Shown here: piece after piece, positions 1-7,201 of the stretch
Layout of the letters: each line of letters begins with the position of its first letter
Position numbering within the stretch: the stretch's first letter is position 1
Origin: a bacterium
GTDB lineage: Bacteria; Patescibacteriota; Minisyncoccia; Moranbacterales; UBA2206
Assembly (NCBI GenBank): GCA_021779205.1
Contig: JAJYBE010000001.1
Location: 1-47,249, forward strand
Length of the DNA stretch: 47,249 nucleotides
Reading direction: 5' to 3'
The notes under the pieces: model-generated
Told to the model about the DNA's origin: nothing
What the model saw: the letters and a program-made list of their open reading frames with translations, nothing else
Databases searched by the model: none
Made by a program: the position numbers and the translations under genes

Positions 1-798
1 TTTATACCAGCGGATTTCTTTTTCCGTAATGCCATAATCCAAAAACCACTTCCAGCGATCTTCTTTCCACGCATCATATTTTTCCTTCATCATATCGGGA
101 TGCAAAAAATATTGCATTTCCATTTGCTCAAATTCCCGCGTGCGAAAAATAAATTGGCGCGCCACAATCTCGTTGCGAAAAGCTTTGCCCACTTGCGCAA
201 TTCCGAATGGCAATTTTTTGTGCAAAGAATCAAGCGTATTTTTGTATTCCAAATAAATTCCTCCGCAAGTCTCAGGCCTGAGATAGACCACATTTTCTTC
301 TTTCAGCTCATCGGTCGGCGAACCGATGTTTGATTTTACCATCAAAGAAAAAACTTTCGCGGAAGTAAGGTCGGTCGAACCGCAATTGGCGCATTTTAAT
401 TTTTTTTCTTCGCGTAATTTATCCAAATAACCATTTAATTCATCGAGTGGCGCCTTATCGGCATTAATACCAAACTCTTCCAAAATATGATCGGCGCGAA
501 AGCGTGATTTGCATTTTCTGCAATCAACTTGCGGATCATTGAAACCGCCGACATGCCCAGACGCTACCCAAGTCGTCGGATGCATAAAAATCGCGCTGTC
601 CAAACCCACCACATCATCGCGCAATTGCACCATCGCTTTCCACCAAGCATCGCGAATATTATTTTTAAGCAATATTCCATAATGCCCATAATCATAAATC
701 GCTTGCATACCGCCATAAATTTCCGAGGAAGGATAAACAAAACCCCGCCTCTTGCAAAGCGACGCAATTTTATCCATCATCATCTGCTTGTCTTCCAT
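1..798 (-). CDS. glyS: glycyl-tRNA synthetase, archaeal/eukaryal alpha2 type, C-terminus cut by window edge
   Basis: Class II aminoacyl-tRNA synthetase that charges tRNA-Gly in the cytoplasm. The frame runs open from an ATG at 798 to base 1, giving 266 residues. The N-terminus carries the catalytic-core opening (KRRGFVYPSSEIYGG, then YDYGHYGILLKNNIRDAWW). A treble-clef-like insert follows (CRKCKSRF ... CANCGS). The class II motif 2 region reads RPETCGGIYLEYKN, then RNEIVARQFIFRTREFEQME. This is the single-subunit family, not the alpha2beta2 GlyQS type. The start is the first ATG and no strong Shine-Dalgarno is visible. A T-box leader and promoter lie about 300 bases upstream, separated by a decayed GxxExxY gene, so expression is probably tied to tRNA-Gly charging. 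The anticodon-binding domain lies outside the window. Confidence 0.95.
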   Translation of the reverse strand, partial: MEDKQMMMDKIASLCKRRGFVYPSSEIYGGMQAIYDYGHYGILLKNNIRDAWWKAMVQLRDDVVGLDSAIFMHPTTWVASGHVGGFNDPQVDCRKCKSRFRADHILEEFGINADKAPLDELNGYLDKLREEKKLKCANCGSTDLTSAKVFSLMVKSNIGSPTDELKEENVVYLRPETCGGIYLEYKNTLDSLHKKLPFGIAQVGKAFRNEIVARQFIFRTREFEQMEMQYFLHPDMMKEKYDAWKEDRWKWFLDYGITEKEIRWYK

Positions 799-822
799 AT
801 TTTTCTATGAATTACAAATCTG

Positions 823-1082
823 TACAAATTTACAAATATACAAATTGCAATATTCACTTAATATTTAATACTCTTTTAAATTTAACGCCTTGCTGCATAA
901 TGTTAATTAAAATTGCTAATTTCAAATTACTTGCTTTCAGATATTGCAATACTTGAATAAAATTGTTTTTTGAATAAAAATCTCCTTGTTTCAGATCTAT
1001 GATAGTTTTATCTTCAGCTAGAAAATCAAATCTATAGGCTCCAACTATCTCAATTTATTTGTATATTTGTAATTAATTTGTA
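823..1082. repeat. inverted-repeat arms around the GxxExxY remnant
   Basis: The left arm (823-847) and right arm (1051-1082) are reverse complements with small gaps. Both contain ACAAATATACAAAT within AT-rich TACAAATT runs. They enclose the truncated GxxExxY gene. The AT-richness means some similarity could be chance, but the arms sit exactly at the ends of the coding remnant. Confidence 0.5.
854..1054 (-). pseudogene. 5'-truncated GxxExxY family remnant
   Basis: The minus strand reads 66 codons ending in TGA: IEIVGAYRFDFLAEDKTIID, then LKQGDFYSKNNFIQVLQYLK, then ASNLKLAILINIMQQG and KFKRVLNIK. This matches the C-terminal half of small GxxExxY proteins: (Y/F)R.DF..ED..I.(D/E)LK, a Q..NYLK-like helix, LLIN, and a K.KR..N end. 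The codon just upstream is TAA and no start is present, so the first half, including the family's name motif, is gone. It lies between the glyS T-box terminator and the glyS start. It is bounded by imperfect inverted repeats, which suggests a mobile or repeat-borne insertion that has decayed. Confidence 0.72.
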
Positions 1083-1092
1083 TTTTGTAAAC

Positions 1093-1151
1093 AAAAAATC
1101 CCGTCCCCACAATTAAAGAATAAAAGATATTCTTAAATTGCCAGAACGAGA
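1093..1151 (-). terminator. T-box intrinsic terminator
   Basis: On the minus strand, 1151-1128 pairs with 1122-1099 over about 24 positions. There are two mismatches and several G-U pairs, with a five-base loop. Six U follow (1098-1093). The 5' arm shares UCUCGUUCUGGC with the antiterminator, as expected for mutually exclusive T-box structures. The GGGACGGGAUUUUUU-like end resembles known glycine T-box terminators. Confidence 0.8.
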
Positions 1152-1250
1152 TTCATCTCGCGATTCCATCTAGCTTCTCGCCTCTTCGGCGAACACCTTA
1201 ATTCCAAATTTTCCCCTCACGGAGCCAAACCCGCAAAGTTTCTTGTACTA
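1093..1250 (-). promoter_or_regulatory. T-box riboswitch leader for glyS, with very short specifier region
   Basis: This leader should sense uncharged tRNA-Gly and control read-through. Read on the minus strand, the antiterminator is clear. GCUAGA (1174-1169) pairs with UUCUGGC, followed by the T-box bulge UGGAAUC (1168-1162; consensus UGGNACC). A second helix, GCGAGAU/AUCUCGU, closes the fold. The 3' side is re-used in a long terminator. Upstream is a small hairpin (UUCGCC/GGCGAG, about 1179-1194). Only about 55 bases lie between the predicted transcription start and that hairpin. They include an AGUA motif like the specifier-loop S-turn and GGG/GGU/GGC triplets as candidate glycine codons. 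The usual long Stem I with its distal loops does not fit in this space. Confidence 0.78.
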
Positions 1251-1255
1251 GGGAT

Positions 1256-1284
1256 ATGCTACACCACTTTTTTGATTTAGTCAA
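1256..1284 (-). promoter_or_regulatory. promoter of the T-box/glyS transcript
   Basis: On the minus strand a -35 TTGACT (1284-1279) and a -10 TAGCAT (1261-1256) are 17 bases apart. The -35 overlaps the last codons and stop of the Nudix gene. This places the transcription start near 1250, at the beginning of the T-box fold. Confidence 0.6.
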
Positions 1285-1744
1285 CAGGTGCAGCACTAAG
1301 TTCTATCATTCCATATGCCTCTCGAATCTCCTCTTTTAGTCCAGGAATAAATTCATAATCATCAACTTCTGCCTCAGAGATAAATTTCCACTCATCATGT
1401 TCATCAGTAATTTCCGGCTCCTTGCCATTTGTAAAACCAACAATTTCACAAACAATTTTGACACCAGGGATCTTTGGTTGCTCGGGATTATTAGTAATAA
1501 TTTCATAGGTACCTAAATTTTTGAGCATTCTTAGCGGCTTTATCTCTATGCCCAATTCCTCTCTTTGCCCACGAATCAGCGCTTCTTTAAAATTCTCTCC
1601 ATTTCTCACTTGCCCGCCGCCGCATTCCCAAAGGCTAGGATAGAGTCTCCTTTTTGAATTTCTTTTTGCAATTAGCACCTTGCCACCAAAAAAACAAATC
1701 CCTGCCACATGCACTTCAATTTTATAAATCTTATCTTCTCGCAT
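1277..1744 (-). CDS. Nudix hydrolase
   Basis: A 155-residue Nudix-fold hydrolase, likely cleaving a nucleoside-diphosphate-linked substrate. A strand and a substrate loop (KVLIAKRNSKRRLYPSLWEC) precede the Nudix box. The box reads GQVRNGENFKEALIRGQREE then LGIEI, so the spacing GX5EX7R...EEXG is kept. The first glutamate of REUXEE is glycine here, while the EE metal ligands remain. The substrate cannot be named from sequence. It follows the U32 gene by 29 bases on the same strand and is probably co-transcribed with it. Its 3' end carries the -35 of the glyS promoter. Confidence 0.85.
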   Translation of the reverse strand: MREDKIYKIEVHVAGICFFGGKVLIAKRNSKRRLYPSLWECGGGQVRNGENFKEALIRGQREELGIEIKPLRMLKNLGTYEIITNNPEQPKIPGVKIVCEIVGFTNGKEPEITDEHDEWKFISEAEVDDYEFIPGLKEEIREAYGMIELSAAPVD

Positions 1745-1773
1745 AATTTTATGTTAGTTTTAAAGTTTATACC

Positions 1774-3060
1774 TTAGGCTTTTTCAATAACTTTCCGCAC
1801 CAAACTCCCGCTTTCCAACTTCTGATCAAACTCAAAATAATATTCCTTATTATGCCCACCATCAGCCACGCTTACCTCATTTTTATTATAATCCAAAATC
1901 TTTTTTATTTTAAGTTTGATATTAACTTTTGGCGTAATCGCTTCCAATTTATCTTCAATGGAAATGTGATTATGCACGCGCAAAATATTTAATTTACCTT
2001 CCACGGATTTCACCTCGCCCACAAACTGAAATTTAGCCGGATTATTTCGATTGTCAAAATTATGTTCCGGCTCGCATCCCAAAAGAAAACCAGTCGAATA
2101 TCCCCGATGGACAAGATTGTCCAGCTCTGTTTTTTGTTTTTTTATAATCACCTTAATTTCCTTCTCTGACAGATTATTTTCCAAGCCGTCAAGCACCGCA
2201 CGATAAGCCCGTGTCACTATCGCCAGATAATAGGCGCTTTTGGCGCGTCCTTCAATCTTAAATGATTCCACTCCCGCCTCGCGCAGCCCTCCGAGATGCG
2301 CCAGTAAATTCATGTCATAACTATTGAAAAAATAGGTCCCATGAGCATCCTCCTCCACATCCATCCCATAACGCTTCTGATCATCAATCACGTTTATGCT
2401 AATAAAATTCTTGCCCCCCGCATTTCTTGTTTCATGTTTCATGTTACATGTTTCATGATACGCCCATCGACACGGCTGCGAACAATCCCCCAAATTAGCA
2501 CTACGATCCGTCATCCATTTTGACAAAATGCAACGCCCAGAATAACTCATACACATTGCGCCATGCACAAAATATTCTAACTCAATATTTTTCGATTGCT
2601 TTTTGATTTCTTTTATTTCCGCGAGCGACACTTCGCGAGCGAGAATAATTCTTTTCACTCCAAGCTTTTTCCAAAACTCCACCGCGGAAAAGTTGGTCGC
2701 GTTGGCTTGTGTAGAAAGATGAATCTCACACTCGGGCCAATATTTTTGAATGAGGAGGATTATCCCGGGATCGCTCGCAATAATCGCATCGATTTTCAGC
2801 TTTTTCAAAAACTGAATGTGCTTTTTAATTTTTTCCAAATGTTGATTGTGCGCATAAATATTGAGTGTCACGTAAATTTTCTTCTTGCGCGCATGCACAT
2901 ATTCCACCGCTTTTTTCAAATCATCATTCGAAAACCGATTAATCCGCACCCGCAAAGAAAAATCCGGCACACCGCAATAGACAGCGTCCGCGCCATAGGC
3001 AAGGGCGTATTTTAGTTTTTCTAAATCTCCCGCCGGCGCAAGTAGTTCAATATGTTTCAT
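1774..3060 (-). CDS. U32 family RNA hydroxylase (TrhP/YegQ-like), formerly peptidase U32
   Basis: 428 residues of the U32 family, whose studied members TrhP/YegQ and RlhA install 5-hydroxyuridine in tRNA or 5-hydroxycytidine in 23S rRNA, using prephenate and an Fe-S cluster. The N-terminal barrel starts ELLAPAGDLEKLKYALAYGA and continues DAVYCG. The cysteine cluster GAMCMSYSGRCILSKW...LGDCSQPCRW supplies four conserved Cys. Next come the YFFNSYDMNLL and SFKIEGRAKSAYY motifs and a C-terminal beta domain. A segment coded by tandem TTTCATG-type repeats (about residues 200-213, HETCNMKHETRN) sits just after the cysteine cluster, where relatives have an unrelated loop. TrhP is favoured over RlhA because of the length and C-terminal domain, but the substrate is not proven. 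Confidence 0.85.
   Translation of the reverse strand: MKHIELLAPAGDLEKLKYALAYGADAVYCGVPDFSLRVRINRFSNDDLKKAVEYVHARKKKIYVTLNIYAHNQHLEKIKKHIQFLKKLKIDAIIASDPGIILLIQKYWPECEIHLSTQANATNFSAVEFWKKLGVKRIILAREVSLAEIKEIKKQSKNIELEYFVHGAMCMSYSGRCILSKWMTDRSANLGDCSQPCRWAYHETCNMKHETRNAGGKNFISINVIDDQKRYGMDVEEDAHGTYFFNSYDMNLLAHLGGLREAGVESFKIEGRAKSAYYLAIVTRAYRAVLDGLENNLSEKEIKVIIKKQKTELDNLVHRGYSTGFLLGCEPEHNFDNRNNPAKFQFVGEVKSVEGKLNILRVHNHISIEDKLEAITPKVNIKLKIKKILDYNKNEVSVADGGHNKEYYFEFDQKLESGSLVRKVIEKA
2423..2460. repeat. tandem TTTCATGT-type repeat inside the U32 gene
   Basis: Four imperfect units of TTTCATGT/TTACATG run through the coding frame of the U32 gene and encode HETCNMKHETRN. The run has a clear seven-to-eight-base period and looks like intergenic repeat DNA. 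Confidence 0.7.
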
Positions 3061-3155
3061 AGTAATTCTAAATTTTCAATTTAAAATTTTAATTCAAGTC
3101 TAAATTGCTAAATTTAAAAAATTAAAACATTTAAAATTCATTTCAAATTTCTAAT

Positions 3156-4367
3156 TTAGCCTTTCAAATTCTCTCTGAGTTTCTCCATCAAATCCATATA
3201 AAATTTCAAATTATGCATTGCAGCGAGGCGCATCGCCAATGAGTCTTTCATGGCAAAGAGGTGGTGAAGATAACTGCGCGTATAATTCCGACACAAAGCG
3301 CAATCACAATCAGCATCCACCGGCCCAAAATCTTCCTTGAATTTTCCATTATTAATATTTATCGTTTCATAGAATGATTCCGTATCTGTATTCTTTTTAT
3401 TATTTAAAATTTGGTCATTTAGATTTGCTTGAAAATTACCAGCCCTAGGCTGGTCCGCCTTGGGCGGAAAAATTGAAAATTTAAAATTGCTTTTTCGCAG
3501 GAAAAGTCTCCCATGCCTTCCCTCTCTTGTTGGAATCACGCAATCAAACATATCCCAACCGCACTCAATAAATTTAACGATATCCGCCGGTGTTCCCACG
3601 CCCAGCGCAAAACGCAACGCCCGCTCCGGGATAAGCTCGGCGGTTTCCCGCACAATATCTTCCATAAAATTGCCATCGACATCAACATGTCGTGCACCAA
3701 AACCGTAACCATCAAAGCCGATCTTTGCTAATTCCTCTGCGCAATATTTTCGCAAATCAGCGTGTCCCCCGCCTTGAATAACGCCAAAGATCAGCGGCCG
3801 CTTGGAAGCTGATATTTTTCTCGCTTTCAATTGTTTTTCATATTCCACCTTGCACCGCGCTGCCCAGCGGACTGTCCGCTCGACTGCGTCCCTGATTTTT
3901 TCTTTTGTGTAACTATTTGGTGGAACATCATCCAAAACCACCATCATGTCAACCCCCAAATCAAATTGAATCTGAATTGATTTTTCCGGCGAAATAACAT
4001 GCATTGAACCGTCCAAGGGAGATTTAAAAATTACCGCTTCATCGGTGATTTTCCCCATTTCCGGATTTTTGTGAATCAAGGAAAAAACTTGATAGCCTCC
4101 GGAATCAGACAAGAGCGGCGCATGCCAGTTCATAAACTCATGAATTCCTCCGGCATTTTTGATAAGTTCCGTCCCGGGCTGAAGATATAAATGATAGGTA
4201 TTTACAACCATAGGATTCACACCCACCGAAGACAAATCGTCACGATCAAGCGATTTTACAAAACCACGCGTTGCATCAGGCATAAAAAACGGGGTATTAA
4301 GTACTCCGTTTTTCGTCTTAATTTGACCGCCTCTTGCAGTACTTTTTTTTGCAATCAATTTGAACAT
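3156..4367 (-). CDS. tgt: queuine/preQ1 tRNA-guanine transglycosylase with in-frame insert
   Basis: Exchanges guanine 34 of GUN-anticodon tRNAs for a queuosine precursor. The TIM-barrel core shows TPFFMPDATRG, NTYHLYLQPG, the LLSDSGGYQVFSL active-site loop with Asp88, FGVIQGG, GFGARHVD (GGLAVG region), and RFALGVGTPADIVKFIECGWDMFD with the nucleophile region. The zinc site is CDCALCRNY...YLHHLF. Between GRLFLRK and ININNGKFKEDFGPVD lie about 45 extra residues (about 292-335) coded by AT-rich and palindromic repeat DNA. Typical relatives have only a few residues there. The start overlaps the upstream gene's stop (TAATG), so translation is probably coupled to the DUF11 gene. Confidence 0.93.
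   Translation of the reverse strand: MFKLIAKKSTARGGQIKTKNGVLNTPFFMPDATRGFVKSLDRDDLSSVGVNPMVVNTYHLYLQPGTELIKNAGGIHEFMNWHAPLLSDSGGYQVFSLIHKNPEMGKITDEAVIFKSPLDGSMHVISPEKSIQIQFDLGVDMMVVLDDVPPNSYTKEKIRDAVERTVRWAARCKVEYEKQLKARKISASKRPLIFGVIQGGGHADLRKYCAEELAKIGFDGYGFGARHVDVDGNFMEDIVRETAELIPERALRFALGVGTPADIVKFIECGWDMFDCVIPTREGRHGRLFLRKSNFKFSIFPPKADQPRAGNFQANLNDQILNNKKNTDTESFYETININNGKFKEDFGPVDADCDCALCRNYTRSYLHHLFAMKDSLAMRLAAMHNLKFYMDLMEKLRENLKG
3439..3468. repeat. double palindrome inside tgt
   Basis: Two adjoining hairpins, CCAGCCCTAGGCTGG (3439-3453) and TCCGCCTTGGGCGGA (3454-3468), lie inside the coding frame of tgt. They are flanked by AAATTTTCAA-type AT repeats (about 3400-3490). Together these code the extra segment of the enzyme. 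Confidence 0.75.
3866..3880. repeat. 15-bp palindrome shared with the GT4 gene at 16.0 kb
   Basis: AGCGGACTGTCCGCT lies within the TVRW codons of tgt. Its exact reverse complement occurs at 16030-16044. Here the coded residues look normal for TGT, so it may be native sequence rather than an insertion. Confidence 0.45.
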
Positions 4368-6271
4368 TAATTTACTATTTCATATTTACCGCCTAAACCA
4401 CTATCTTCAGGAAGTCGTGTAGTTTTACCTGCAACTGTAGCAGAAATATTCTCTCCCGTAAATGAATCCTTGGCAGAAAACACTGATTCATTGAGTAATG
4501 GTGCTTCCTTTCTAAATTGATCAATGGAAGGTTTAATTTTTATCTGAAAAGCCACTTCCTTTGCCGGAGAAGATATTCCTGCGCCCGCAGGCAGATTGCC
4601 GATATTCCAAACGATTGAATTTAATCTTTCATCATAGAACAATGGCGATCCTTCAGGAAAGAAAACCCCTGTCACACTAACTGAAGTCGGCAAAACAGAC
4701 TCCACCTTTGCAGTCTCAATGTCATTGGAAACGTTTGAAGCGATAAAATGTATTGTATAGGTTGTTTCTTGGGAAACTGCAGGAGGAATTGGTCCTGAAT
4801 TTGGAATCTTGGAATCGTTATAGTAACCCTTGACATCAAGAACCAGCTTGGAATTCAATTTGATATCCATCTTGTTTCCAGAGATAATCTTATTCATGCT
4901 TATCGGCGTTGGGATATCGGGACTATCTATTTTTGCCAAACTGGAAATGACAAAATTTTTATCATTAGTGCTCGCCACCGGAATAACGCCCTTAACCCCG
5001 ATTGAAAATGCAATCACACCTCCCTGGCCGGCGGCCAAGTTTTTTAGCTCCTTATGATCTGAAGCTTTCCAGGTAATAGTTTTGTTGTTGGCATCATATG
5101 CACCTCCGTCAATATCAAGGGTCGAGTAGTCCAAGACAGTGCTATCGATATGTTCAGTAATAATCACATCCCGCAGTCCCAATGCCCCTTCGTTTTTATA
5201 ATTTATCTTAAATCGCAGCATTTCCCCGGCATTTGCCGTTAGACTTTTTAAATCATTGACGGTTTGCACTATGGTCAATGGTGAAGAAATAATCTTAGTC
5301 TGCACACTCTCTTCATTGTAGCTGATAAATTCACCGTTATTATTAGCACCGATTGTTACTCTTGCTGTTTTTATCTCATCTCGATTCCCCCCAAGCTTTC
5401 CTGCTGCTACTATTTTTCCACTCTGCCCAGCCGACAAACTGCCAATATACCAAATATTATTTCCCTCCAGCGCTCGCGGATCAGAGCTGGAAAAGGTGAA
5501 ATTATCAGGATAATCAATCTTAACTTTTATGTTTTCAAGATTTTCCGCTCCTTCGTTTTTATAGGTGATTAAGTAATTCACCTCATCATTAGCGGAAATG
5601 CTTTGAGGTGCCGCAACTTCAAGTGTTATTGGAGCAGAAATCACACCCACTGATAATTGATCGCCAGTTACAAATGTCGTGCTAACAGTAGATGGCGCAT
5701 ATGACAAATCAGCCTTAATCTTAATTAGATTTCCACGAGGACTATATGCTTGACCGCTAAAAACAACCGACCCCTCGCTTTTGCCTTTAATATCAGCAAG
5801 GCTTATCATGCTAACCATCGTACCATCACTCTTGAAGTCAGTATTGCCTTCCGGCTTAAAGTCTTCGGAATAAGTCATTTTAAGCACGACGTTTTTCAAG
5901 TCAGCCATGTTGTCATTTTTATATTTTATCGCATAAGCAACCAAGTTACCACTTCTGACTTCAGTTGGGCCGTTCAGAGAAACAGCTACTCGATCAACAC
6001 TAAAAAGGGATTGCTTGATTTTGTAGAACCCCACTGCAATCACAACAATCAAAAGCAATCCGCCAATAATAAACGCTCCTTTTTTGATAATTTTTTTATC
6101 TTCCTTTTCAATCATTTCCCCCTTTTCCAACCACTCATCTTTTGGCAAATCCATTTTTTCCGGAGAAGTAAATACTACTGATTTAGCATCAAATTCACTT
6201 TTTTCATGCTGCAACAATTCTTTATTCGGTTCTTTTTTATAAAGTTCGTTTTGGATTTCATTGAGCGACAT
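4367..6271 (-). CDS. membrane-anchored DUF11-like repeat surface protein
   Basis: 634 residues. A hydrophilic, acidic/lysine-rich N-terminus (about 1-72) precedes one transmembrane helix (about 73-95, GAFIIGGLLLIVVIAVGFYKI). A long outside region follows, made of at least four beta-sandwich repeats of the DUF11/CARDB kind. Recurrent motifs are YxIxYKNxG/N, LxNVxxKxxY and IxWxIGxLxAGxxG. The topology suggests N-in, with the repeats on the cell surface. No sortase signal or second helix is visible. Function is unknown; such domains usually serve structural or adhesive roles. The gene is first in its operon with its own promoter and overlaps tgt by one base. Confidence 0.75.
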   Translation of the reverse strand: MSLNEIQNELYKKEPNKELLQHEKSEFDAKSVVFTSPEKMDLPKDEWLEKGEMIEKEDKKIIKKGAFIIGGLLLIVVIAVGFYKIKQSLFSVDRVAVSLNGPTEVRSGNLVAYAIKYKNDNMADLKNVVLKMTYSEDFKPEGNTDFKSDGTMVSMISLADIKGKSEGSVVFSGQAYSPRGNLIKIKADLSYAPSTVSTTFVTGDQLSVGVISAPITLEVAAPQSISANDEVNYLITYKNEGAENLENIKVKIDYPDNFTFSSSDPRALEGNNIWYIGSLSAGQSGKIVAAGKLGGNRDEIKTARVTIGANNNGEFISYNEESVQTKIISSPLTIVQTVNDLKSLTANAGEMLRFKINYKNEGALGLRDVIITEHIDSTVLDYSTLDIDGGAYDANNKTITWKASDHKELKNLAAGQGGVIAFSIGVKGVIPVASTNDKNFVISSLAKIDSPDIPTPISMNKIISGNKMDIKLNSKLVLDVKGYYNDSKIPNSGPIPPAVSQETTYTIHFIASNVSNDIETAKVESVLPTSVSVTGVFFPEGSPLFYDERLNSIVWNIGNLPAGAGISSPAKEVAFQIKIKPSIDQFRKEAPLLNESVFSAKDSFTGENISATVAGKTTRLPEDSGLGGKYEIVN

Positions 6272-6288
6272 AATTCTTTTTTACCAAT

Positions 6289-6312
6289 CGGCATACCGCG
6301 TATCGGTAGCCG
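6289..6312 (-). other. hairpin in the 5' leader of the DUF11-tgt transcript
   Basis: CGGC and TACC pair with GGTA and GCCG around a small loop. The hairpin lies between the predicted promoter and the DUF11 start codon. It has no U-tract on the minus strand, so it is not a terminator. Its role is unknown. Confidence 0.4.
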
Positions 6313-6337
6313 GAGATTTATTTGCTATTCTTTCTTG

Positions 6338-6366
6338 ATTTTACAGCATTAGCTAAAGTTAATCAA
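6338..6366 (-). promoter_or_regulatory. promoter for DUF11-tgt operon
   Basis: On the minus strand a TTGATT -35 (6366-6361) and a TAAAAT -10 (6343-6338) have 17-base spacing. It is divergent from the comF promoter next to it. Confidence 0.6.
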
Positions 6367-6378
6367 ATATTCGGGATG

Positions 6379-6407
6379 TTGACAATTCTCCTTCGAAAAA
6401 ATAGACT
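6379..6407 (+). promoter_or_regulatory. promoter for comF
   Basis: A perfect -35 TTGACA (6379-6384) is followed after 17 bases by TAGACT (6402-6407). This gives a leader of only about 14 bases before the comF ATG at 6428, with no Shine-Dalgarno in it. Confidence 0.6.
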
Positions 6408-6427
6408 TAAAATAAATCTTCCCGCAA

Positions 6428-7201
6428 ATGCAACTATCAAAAAATATCAAAAAACCAATTATTGCTTGCCGGATTCTAAACACTTTTTTTCTTGATTCCC
6501 TCTTTCCCATCACATGCCTCGTTTGCCATAAAAAAAATACCTGGCTTTGCCAGGAATGCATGGAAAAATTTCCCCTTCTTTCTTTTCAGCTTTGTCCATA
6601 TTGCGAGAAAGAAATTACCCAAAATGGCACTATTTGCAAAAAATGCCAAAGAAATCAATTCGAAAAAAAATCCCCACTGCAGTTAAATGCCTTAATCTGT
6701 GCCACAGATTACCAAAAAATATCCAAACTTGTCCATTTGTTCAAATATAATTTCGTTATCGATCTGGGTACCCCTTTGGGGAAAATAATTGCGAAGGCTT
6801 TGCAAAAAAATGAAGCTCCCTTGCCCGATTTTATCATACCCGTTCCTATTCACAGGCGCAAATTAAAGTGGCGCGGATTTAATCAGGCAGAAATTCTCGC
6901 AAACTCCATCAGTCAAAATTTAACCCCAGGGCTTCATCTTCCCGTTCGAACCGATTTGATTTTTCGCCAAAAGAAAACCCGTGCACAAATGAAGATAAAA
7001 GATTATCATGAAAGATTGAGCAATCTCCATAATGCTTTTGCCACTTTCCCTCAAGCAGAAAAAGCGGTTTCCGGCAAGAAAATCCTACTTGTCGATGATA
7101 TCGCCACTACTGGCGCGACTCTCTTTGAGTGCGCAAAAATTCTAAAAGCCACTGGAGCAAAAGAAGTTACCGGCGCAATCATTGCAAGGCAAAAAATCTA
7201 G
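6428..7201 (+). CDS. comF: ComF family phosphoribosyltransferase-like protein
   Basis: 257 residues. The N-terminal double zinc ribbon has four CxxC pairs (CLVCHKK, CQEC, CPYC, CKKC; about residues 29-77). The C-terminal type I phosphoribosyltransferase fold has the FIIPVPIHRRKLKWRGFNQA segment and the PRPP-binding loop ILLVDDIATTGATL. ComF proteins act in DNA uptake in competent bacteria, probably with the ComFA translocase. The type IV pilus operon elsewhere in this window makes a DNA-uptake role plausible but unproven. The gene is monocistronic and ends tail-to-tail with the PAP2-like gene (4-base overlap). Confidence 0.9.
   Translation: MQLSKNIKKPIIACRILNTFFLDSLFPITCLVCHKKNTWLCQECMEKFPLLSFQLCPYCEKEITQNGTICKKCQRNQFEKKSPLQLNALICATDYQKISKLVHLFKYNFVIDLGTPLGKIIAKALQKNEAPLPDFIIPVPIHRRKLKWRGFNQAEILANSISQNLTPGLHLPVRTDLIFRQKKTRAQMKIKDYHERLSNLHNAFATFPQAEKAVSGKKILLVDDIATTGATLFECAKILKATGAKEVTGAIIARQKI

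Noticed and set aside
529..810. Open plus-strand frame opposite glyS.
   Set aside because: It is antisense to a clearly conserved synthetase and has no recognisable motifs or ribosome site.
1093..1250. The structured RNA before glyS was considered as 6S RNA, SRP RNA or a glycine riboswitch.
   Set aside because: The UGGAAUC bulge between two helices, the overlapping terminator ending GACGGGAUUUUUU and the tRNA synthetase downstream fit a T-box; no hallmark of the others was found.
4367..6271. The DUF11 protein as an S-layer protein or sortase-anchored adhesin.
   Set aside because: It has no signal peptide, S-layer homology domain or sorting signal; only an N-terminal anchor helix is visible.
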